Assembly (NCBI RefSeq): GCF_050908995.1 | Contig: NC_135123.1 | Span: 7,564,001-7,628,000, forward strand | Reading direction: 5' to 3' | Length of the DNA: 64,000 nucleotides | DNA from: Andrena cerasifolii | Lineage: Eukaryota; Arthropoda; Insecta; Hymenoptera; Andrenidae | Shown: positions 56,190 through 64,000 of the stretch, one piece after another | Numbering within the stretch: position 1 is the first letter of the stretch | Layout: every line of letters begins with the position of its first letter | Position numbers and translations under genes: made by a program | The notes under the pieces: generated by a model | Told to the model about the DNA's origin: nothing | Databases searched by the model: none | Seen by the model: the letters and a program-made list of their open reading frames with translations, nothing else

Positions 56190-59100
56190 ATGCCGAAATG
56201 CAACGTGAAGACCAAGTATCTACCAGCAACGTTCGCTTGGACGATCCTCCTAAGCACCACGACACTATTCTTCTGTTTCCCGTGAGTTCCGCACGCACGC
56301 CTGTCTCTGCCTCACTCGTGAGAGGCCGCAACGTTTACCCTACTGTTTTCATTCAACAGACTTTCCTTTGGTCTGTTGATACACGAGCTCACAGAGTTAA
56401 CTTGGATCTTTCAGGTGTCAGTATTATGTGTTTCAATGGGGAATGTGGGTACCTGCGGTGCAAGGCGTCATCACCTTCTTCGTACTGGCAAATTTCACGC
56501 TGGCAACTTTCATGGATCCGGGTGTCATACCAAAGGGTAGGCAAAGAATCAGGGCGGAGACGGTGTATGAACACGTAAGCGTGCAACGGTTCCGTCGAAT
56601 GATACGATTCTGTTTAAAGCACCACCCGACGAGGATCGAGAGGACGACTACCATGCTCCGTTGTACAAAAGCGTAGAAATCAATGGCATTACGGTCCGTA
56701 TGAAATGGTGCGTCACGTGCAACTTCTACAGACCGCCCCGTTGCTCTCATTGCAGCGTTTGCAATCATTGTATCGAGGTTTGTAGTGGATACCGTTTGGC
56801 TTATGCGGAGTAGCAATGTAAACGCTCACCTATTCTACTTAATCTTTTCAGACGTTCGATCATCACTGTCCGTGGGTAAACAACTGCATTGGTAGAAGGA
56901 ACTACAGATTCTTCTTTTGCTTCCTTCTGTCGCTCAGTTTTCATATGCTCAGCATATTCGGGCTTTGCCTGCATTTTGTGTTGGAGCATAAACAACAGCT
57001 GGGCGAAGTAGACACAATCGTCGCGTATCCTTTCCTCCTGAGTTGACGGCGAATTAATAGAAGTAGCTCGGCGCGAACTCTGAACGGGAGATTATAATCC
57101 TTAAGTTTAAAACAGACTCGTGATTATAGGAGTGATTATACTCTTGTTCATTCCAATATTTGGACTGACTGTCTTTCACATAGTACTTCTTTCAAGAGGA
57201 CGCACGACAAACGAACAGGTAACGGGTAAATTTAATGGAGGCTACAATCCTTTTTCCCGTGGTTGCTTACATAATTGCTGTTATACGCAATGTGGACCAC
57301 ACTACCCCAGGTAATGCGTAACCGATTGTGATCGTTAACCACAAGTGGAGCCGATGATTAATCAATGAATCGTAACGTTTCAGTCTAATTAAGCCTGATA
57401 AGTATTCAGGGAAACGACGCGGACCCTGTACATCTGAGATATCGACTATAGGCAGTGAGAACCAGGTAAAAACCTATATGGATAGCAGCAATGGTGTTAG
57501 AAATGCCAGTTCGAATGCTTACAATAAGGTAAGAGCTAGTGCAACTTTGCTTGACACTTCAGATACTAAGTACGAGAAGATTTTAACAACTGTAACTAGC
57601 ACTTCCTCTCTAGCATGGAGTTTCGATGCCTTGTTGGTGTAGACGTATCAGCTTTGTGTAGCCGTTTTATCGTAGCCATGTAATTCACTCTGCTTTAGAA
57701 TTATCCAAACTTCCGCTACTCCACCTTCTCTATGCTTCGAGGCTTCAATAGGACATAGATCGTCTGTCGTAAGCTTTCAGTTTAACGCACAAGTGGTACA
57801 TCTAGATGACGGTTCTTGCACGATTTTGTAAATCTCCGTTTGTTAACTCCGAATTTATTTATTTAGAGTACAATTTCGAGCAGCGATTCCTCCTATTTGT
57901 AATACCTTAATCACAACGTTGGAAAGATGCGGTCACTTCCCGTTCAGTTCCCTGTCCCCCATCCACTCTGGTTAAACGTCAATATTTCCCCTCCCCCCCC
58001 AAAAAAGTGTGCGTTATATATACACATAAATAGTAGCCACGATGATTGAACAATGAGTATTAATCGATTGTTATAATGGAAATAGCATAGGATGCATTAC
58101 TTATTGCTTGCAGTTATCTCCTGGACGAGATGGCTCGGATACAGACATGGAGCCCACCGCGTCCCAGTCAGCCGATTGCGAGCCCACGCCCCCGCTACAA
58201 AGACACGGTTCCAAAAGCAATTTCTTCCTGCCACCTGTGGAGAACAATGAATCTCCCAGGCATCCGCCGACGTCGCAGCACCGCCATCCAATACATTATA
58301 CAAGAGGCAGCCCTCATCCGAGGCCAAGGTAAACTAAAACAACGACGATGGGTTGATGTCTGGTTTGCTAATAATTTTTCTAATATACATAAGGTACGTT
58401 GTCAATACCTATAGGGGAATGAACGGCTCTCGAAGCCATACTCCCGATCCATTATCGCCAGAGGCAAGCGGATCGCCTACCACAGCCTCGCAAAGAGGTC
58501 AAGGCCAAGGGGGTGCTAGTCCAACTACACAACGGATTAAAGCTATTGGAGTGCCAACTCCGCTTGCCATTTCCAGTCCTATCCGCAGGTATACTATGCT
58601 CGTCTATGCTACTGAATATAATAGAAAAAAAGTACGGACGTCAAGTTGATATAACACGTTCTCGCTGTGATGTATCGAATATTATGAGATTCGTTATATT
58701 CCGTGGACACAAGATACTTTCCAAATATTGAACTTCTAGATGTACTTTTTTTTGGTATACGTATATATATATATATATAAAATTGTATCTCGCGGCGTTC
58801 TCACATTGCACAAAATTGATTTCGACGTAGAGAGCAAGAGGGAAGCGCCACACTAGTACTAGTTACATTTGCATTTCTTTGAGCACGCTACCAATACAAA
58901 GTGAATATAATTCTCCTTCTTTCGATGTTCCTGTTTGCTACCTTTTTCGATACGATGTGACGCCTGTTACTTCAGACTCCCCTGTCCCTCACTTGCGAAC
59001 ACCTCACTCTTGCTCTTATTCTTTCTTCCTACTTCTATCTCACCACTGTTCTCGCCTTCTGAATGACGAAGGGACGTGTGACAGACGGGAAAATAATGAA

Positions 59101-60692
59101 TATGTATAAAAAGACCGTTGGGCGATGTAGATCACGATAATATCGTACAGAATTAGTCTCTCTGCATGTACATATTACAAGATATATGGTATATAGATAA
59201 GTTTGTGTCCCACTGCAGGGGGTGGTAACTGCAAGGAGCTGCTTTCTACCATCATGTTGCAACCTACTGCAGGTAAACACGAACTTCATCCTACGAGGAC
59301 ATATCGTAGTTTAAAGTTATGCTTTCTTGCATATATTTACATACATTTATATCCATATAGGGTGTTAATAAAAGGGGGCTCAAAGCGCGCAGGCCATTTG
59401 GATCCCACTGAACCGAGTAAAGGGTGCTTAGGCAAACGTGAAGCCCCGAAATTGATTTTCTCAGAATTACAAATATTACATTCTGCTTCAACGAGTGGAC
59501 GTCCACCGGAGAACTCTGATAGAGTTAATATCCCTACGCAGACCGAGTATATTTTGCCCGGTTCGGCGATCGTCGCACGCTCTGTCGCACATTGAACCCC
59601 TCTTCTTTAACAGTCTGCGTTTAAGAGCGAAAGTATACATACTCGAAACCATATATGTATATACGTACGCACATATATACATATATTCACACATGTATCA
59701 GTCGACCAACACGCAAGTATAAATGTCCACATATGTATTTCCTAGGTTTTGTCGCTACCTTTTTACGTTTCAATTGGATAGATGCTAATTTTATAACAGG
59801 AATGATGCGCTGTTCTCTCTCTCTCTCCTATATGTCTCGCCAGAGCCGTATTTGTATGGCTACAGTTGCTCAGCACTCTCGCATAATTCATCTTGGTTCA
59901 CTGTACCCGTGCGCATTTGTCAATTATTGAGATATCTCTCTTACTAAGTGTGCTCTGCTTGGAAGGACGGATGCCAGAGTGACGTGTCTCTGTTGCAGAT
60001 CGAACCCGGGCACGCCGACGCAGGTTCGTCGGCCGGATTTTATAGGAGTGAACGACGCCCCGACATACTATGATGTACAGCAGGGGAACAACGCCGGCGG
60101 TGGTGCTACCTGCGGCGCCGTCGTGGCGGGCTACAGCCCCCAGCGTCGTTTCCTGTCGGAGAGCGAGCTGGTGCGTCAGGGCACCGACCACTCCTACTCG
60201 AGAACGAACAATACCGTGGACAACATACGGGAGCTGGCCGGTTCCCCGCAGCGCGGCGTCTATATGTGGAAGGACAATTCACCGGGCAGCTATCCGGCTC
60301 CGCCCGGGACGACGAACGCCGCGACGCACCAGTCGCCCTCCCAAAGACCACCGCCAGCCTACGATTACTATCGTTCGAATCCAACCAGCCCCACGCAGCA
60401 ATTGTACGCCAATGCGCCGAGGGCGGCGTATCATCCCGCGATGAGGGGCGGGGTGCCGGTCTTCCCACCCCATCAGTCGCCCCAGGTGAAACGAAAGGCC
60501 ACGATGGCGACACCGACGACGCCCACGTCTGGCGACGCACGGCGCAGACCGATGTCCTTCGTCAGGGCCCTGGAGATGACGGACTCCATGGAGATGGTGT
60601 CCGCGCCCAACGACAACAGATCCCAGCGGCCCACCACGCCGACGCCAGACAGGGCGAGTGTCTACGACATGAACTATGAGATCTCCGTATAG
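56190..60692 (+). CDS. Zdhhc8: Palmitoyltransferase ZDHHC5/8, complete, 9 exons
   Basis: Exons: 56190-56281, 56415-56536, 56620-56777, 56852-57024, 57116-57310, 57384-57528, 58114-58328, 58415-58588, 59999-60692; all phases agree, 655 aa. Starts MPKCNVKTKYLPATFAWTIL as in vertebrate ZDHHC5/8. Two N-terminal membrane segments (to about residue 60) and FMDPGVIPK come before the Cys-rich DHHC domain (KWCVTCNFYRPPRCSHCSVC, then DHHCPWVNNCIGRRNYR; catalytic DHHC at 127-130). Two more membrane segments follow, then RGRTTNEQVTGKFNGGYNPF and a long Ser/Pro-rich cytosolic tail ending YEISV. It transfers palmitate to cytosolic cysteines of membrane proteins. The EISV terminus is a class I/II-type PDZ ligand shared with ZDHHC5/8. 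Human homologues are longer (715-765 aa), mainly in the tail. Confidence 0.95.
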
Positions 60693-62640
60693 CCCAGCTT
60701 CACGGTCCCCGCACCATCTTGCGGCTGGACGGAATACGTACGAGAGTTGCCAGCGAGGAGGATAGAACGCGTGCCACTCGCGAGATATCCGTCTGAATCG
60801 AGTATCTGAGGGTGCCGATGCAGCTAACACATTCTACCGTCAAAACGATATTAATTAATCCTTTGGTCGCTGCGGAGGCCTGTGGTCACGTTCGGTCGAG
60901 CCGTGCAATTCGCCAGATCAGCGTCCACAGGAGCGCGAACGAACAACAGTAGAGGAATTCCCCGCGCCGCGTATGTTAAGCGGACCAGTCACGGCGCCAA
61001 GTGGATTAAAACCTGTTTCGTGGTATCGTACACAGTTCTTCCGGTCCAAACACACTGATCCCGCCGTCTATTCGATGCTTCGTCGTGATAACGTGGAATG
61101 TAGCCGATCGTTCTCCCCCCGACGGTTAAAATTGTACTGAAGAGCCGTCAGGGAGAACGGCGATATTGGTGTCTGTTTATTTTCCGTTCAAGCGCATTAA
61201 CACTCAAAACGGGGAAGGTATCGCGGTTCCATTTCACGTTCGATTGCGCGTAGACAAGCAACGTAGGGTTTCGGTTCGACGGGGAGTCTTTATTGTTGAC
61301 GCGCAAGACTGTCCGTGTCATGTTATATTAGAGATATGTTTTTGGTTTAGCCGTTCATTGGAGCGAGATGCGCTCGAATCGTTGTGATCACGGGTAGAGG
61401 AAATATTATCGAGGTACGCTCGAGTACGCGAATGGTGCGCAGAACGATACCCCCGAGGACACATCGCCGAATGTGTATTTTGCCACGTATTACAGTTCAC
61501 CTAGGTGTGATCAAGGCGCAGAGTGTTCCAGTGTCCCACGAATTATATTCCGTTCGCCCGATAATGGTTTCTACAACCTTGCTTGTATTCCATCTATCCG
61601 CGATAGCAGCAGACGGGACGCATGTTCATTTGTACGAGACGTTTCGCGGGCGCTGGATTCGCGATCGAGTCGCGGCGCCGCCAGCACGAAAGTAAACCCG
61701 AACGCGTAGAAATAAATCGCCGAGCGTCGTCGTTGCTCCGGATCGATCGAGCCCTCACGCTCGGCGCCGAACCATTCTATTTTTTAGTGTACACACAGTG
61801 TAAGGTCAGTTTAGATTTTTATACCGTGACGTGGTGACTCAATTTCTAGGGGAGTAGCGTCGTTTAAATTCTCGTTCCTCTTTTGTTTTCCTCTTCTCTG
61901 TCGAGCGTATGATTTGACGAGTAACGAAAGACCATAGGGATTATTATTGCGTGCATTTCGAGGGAGGGCTGATTTTGATCGCGATCTCCGCCCCTATCAG
62001 CCCCACGTTTTTACACGGGGACAGCGAGCGAAACGAGCTAGAGCGTAGGAGCGCGGGATCAAAGTCGAGCCCCGCCAGTATATGTATAGTCTCCTATCTT
62101 CGTTTGACGCGAGAACAGTTCCGTGTCCAGTTAAAGAAGATGTTACTTAATCGATTTAAGTCATTATCGTCGAGGATAGAATTTAACGAATTCTGTGTAA
62201 AATAATCGTGAAACACGTGTAGCAAATTTTTAATATACATATTTAAACGATATTTATACGTAAATAATAAAACATAAGACTTTATAATGATTTCAATTGT
62301 TTGTTATGAATGATGATTTTATCGATGTGACCACTAATAACGATCGATTGATTTTTATGAATAAAAAAGGAGAGAGAAAAAAAAACAGTATAGTTAGAGG
62401 GAATACGCGAAAGAGAAGGGTGCGTGTGTGCGAATGGATGTATACCATGGGAGTCTTAGTGTATTAAGCTAAGGGACGAACGAAAAAGAGATAAAAGGTA
62501 AAAGCTGACAGACCAACGTTTCAAATGTTTAACGATAGCAGATAACCCGCTTGATGACAGAAGAAGCAAATGAACTCTGCAAGAAGAAACAGGGGGGGAA
62601 ATACATTTTTGTAATATATATATTGCATAAAATTTATTGG
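60693..62640 (+). other. Probable long 3' UTR of the ZDHHC gene
   Basis: No gene frame. AATAAA signals occur at 62266-62271 and 62359-62364, the first candidates after the stop. The stretch up to there is therefore plausible 3' UTR of about 1.6 kb, then AT-rich flank. Confidence 0.4.
62266..62271 (+). terminator. Candidate poly(A) signal of the ZDHHC gene
   Basis: First AATAAA after the stop at 60692, within an AT-rich stretch; another follows at 62359. Confidence 0.4.
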
Positions 62641-63684
62641 TATAACTACTGCCACTGTTATGTTTGTAACATACCCCGCTTTTGAAGATTGCATGTCGAT
62701 TTCTGTATCATGTATTTGTATGCGAGACCAATATTAACGATCTACAAAGGCTTAACGAATTATTGCGAGCCGCGGGCGCGCAAGGTGGTCGCGAAATATA
62801 TTTGCGTATCCATTTACCTTGCGGCCAAACGATAATCGAATTATTACATTGTTACATAGTGCATATCGTTCAGCTAGACGGCTTTACCGAACATCGAATA
62901 TTTCCAAACTGAAGGGAGAATTTTATTCAACGAGTGATTCGACCGGGTATATCTGGAGTAAACAGAAAACGAGAGAATACGCTGCGATCAATGGATCGTT
63001 AGAGAGCATTTCTTTAAACGTTGGCGCTACCTTCTTCCGTCTTCGGTTACACGTGTTCTTTTTTCCCCGCCTTTGTAACGAGCTGTGCCAAAAGAAACAC
63101 GGGGAAACGGTACGATTCCCCATACCGCACTGTCCGATCGTGTAGTTTCACACGAATAACGGAGCACTGGCAAAGAGAAGAAAAAGAAAACAAAGGACCG
63201 ATACAACATTAAAACGAATTGGTTTAGAGAACTATGTGTAAGGTGTGACGAATGTTTAGTGTTTATAATTCGGTGTACTTGTACATAAATATTGCTCGTT
63301 ATTATCACTCAAATGTACATACATATACATTTCGGTACTTACGTATCGTTGCAGCAATCTATATGAATAAAATTCATGAAATACAAGCCGATTGTACTTT
63401 AACTGCCATCTAATCCTACATCTTATTAAGAAAGTTAACATTATTATGAATTTACCTGTCATACTTCCCTGGCACGATATTTATTTAATTATTAACGCGA
63501 AGAAAACCTGTTTACATATTCTTTCACTTACAAACCGAGGTTTAAGCTCAATTACAGAGAAATTGCATAGCATTGTATAGCTGTAATATAATGACAAACT
63601 TGTCACTTTATTATTTTAAGAAGCATATAAAACAATTTCTTCATTTACCGACCGCGTCGGTAACTAGGCGCCTCACGTGCGTTC
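62641..63684. other. Intergenic, no supported gene
   Basis: AT-rich; only short frames without domains. Confidence 0.45.
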
Positions 63685-63988
63685 AGATCCAGAAATTCGC
63701 CCGAGTTAATAGGAACACAGGATGTCGGTGGAGGTGGAACGACCGAACGACAGATGCGTGCCACTTACTTTGATTATGCTGGCCTGATACAGGAGCCGGA
63801 GCACATGACCAAAGTTAGTGGCACGCCATCTATCGTTATCTCGTCGCACACACTAGCGCTCTCTCTCTCACACAGTCCACCTATCTCCATTCTTCTCGCA
63901 CACGATACGTTTCTCTCTTGCACAGCTCCGTCGTGCCACCTCCACCTACATCCTGTGCTCCTATTAACTCGGGCGAATTTCCGGATCC
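63685..63988. mobile_element. Foldback element near window end
   Basis: Arms 63685-63743 and 63930-63988 are inverted copies differing at about five positions (shared GAAATTCGCCCGAGTTAATA and GGTGGAGGTGG cores). An inner pair matches too: GATGCGTGCCACTTACTTTG (63753-63772) with CAAAGTTAGTGGCACGCCATC (63810-63830). The remaining loop side holds a CT/CA-rich run. The termini and TSD cannot be fixed, since the window stops 12 bp later. Confidence 0.65.
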
Positions 63989-64000
63989 AAATGGACCTGA

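Noticed and set aside
59219..59272. 54-nt exon-like segment (CTGCAG ... AG/GTAAAC) in the last ZDHHC intron
   Set aside because: In the reading phase left by the preceding exon it gives an immediate stop, while direct joining of 58588 to 59999 is in frame. At best a poison exon; no evidence for use.
60279..60830. 183-codon minus-strand frame and other frames over the ZDHHC last exon
   Set aside because: Shadows of the GC-rich last coding exon; no independent domain.
1..64000. tRNA, rRNA and CRISPR search by eye
   Set aside because: No cloverleaf with A and B boxes, no rRNA-like sequence and no regularly spaced repeat-spacer array was seen; a covariance-model scan would be needed to exclude small RNAs.

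Overview
This is a nuclear insect window, most likely from a hymenopteran. The evidence is single-copy animal genes split by short GT-AG introns (about 65 to 950 nt), a glutamine-rich hexamerin of the HEX 110 type known from bees and ants, an insect troponin C, long CpG-rich intergenic DNA with microsatellites, and many small palindromic transposon relics. No bacterial, viral or organellar genes are visible.

Layout, left to right. 1-10,100 has no convincing gene: it holds a hAT-like element (484-1335), a TTAA-flanked foldback element (3006-3711) and a microsatellite-rich stretch (5.9-9.7 kb). 10,103-11,904 (minus) is the catalytic exon of a REXO1/GOR-type DEDDh RNA exonuclease; a possible first coding exon lies at 33,328-33,400. 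The first two coding exons of the WD-repeat protein TBL2 (28,040 and 20,594, minus) sit between those two. The rest of TBL2 is not in the window, so the two genes appear nested or interleaved on the same strand. 11.9-35.9 kb is otherwise non-coding, with at least five inverted-repeat elements.

35.9-41.7 kb is a compact mitochondrial cluster: CHCHD2 (plus), a diverged CHCHD2-like duplicate (plus), and convergent to them the complete 12-exon Miro GTPase gene (627 aa, minus), which carries a hAT-type MITE in intron 8. 41.8-45.9 kb is intergenic with a TTAA foldback element. 45.9-50.2 kb is a hexamerin storage-protein gene (about 1,122 aa, TATA promoter) whose C-terminal half carries a large Gln/Gly repeat insertion. 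51.2-52.05 kb (minus) is a 150-aa troponin C in which only EF-hand IV looks canonical. 56.2-60.7 kb (plus) is a 655-aa DHHC palmitoyltransferase of the ZDHHC5/8 type ending in a PDZ ligand, followed by a probable long 3' UTR. The window ends in another foldback element.

Functionally the genes form no single pathway. Miro and CHCHD2 both act at mitochondria; hexamerin (fat body/haemolymph) and troponin C (muscle) are tissue-specific; REXO1, TBL2 and ZDHHC are housekeeping. The most unusual aspects are the TBL2/REXO1 arrangement, the CHCHD2 duplication, the hexamerin repeat expansion with an in-frame 81-nt putative intron, and the density of hairpin-forming elements from several transposon superfamilies. 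All exon boundaries were deduced by eye from splice consensus, reading phase and remembered family sequences; none is confirmed by transcript data.
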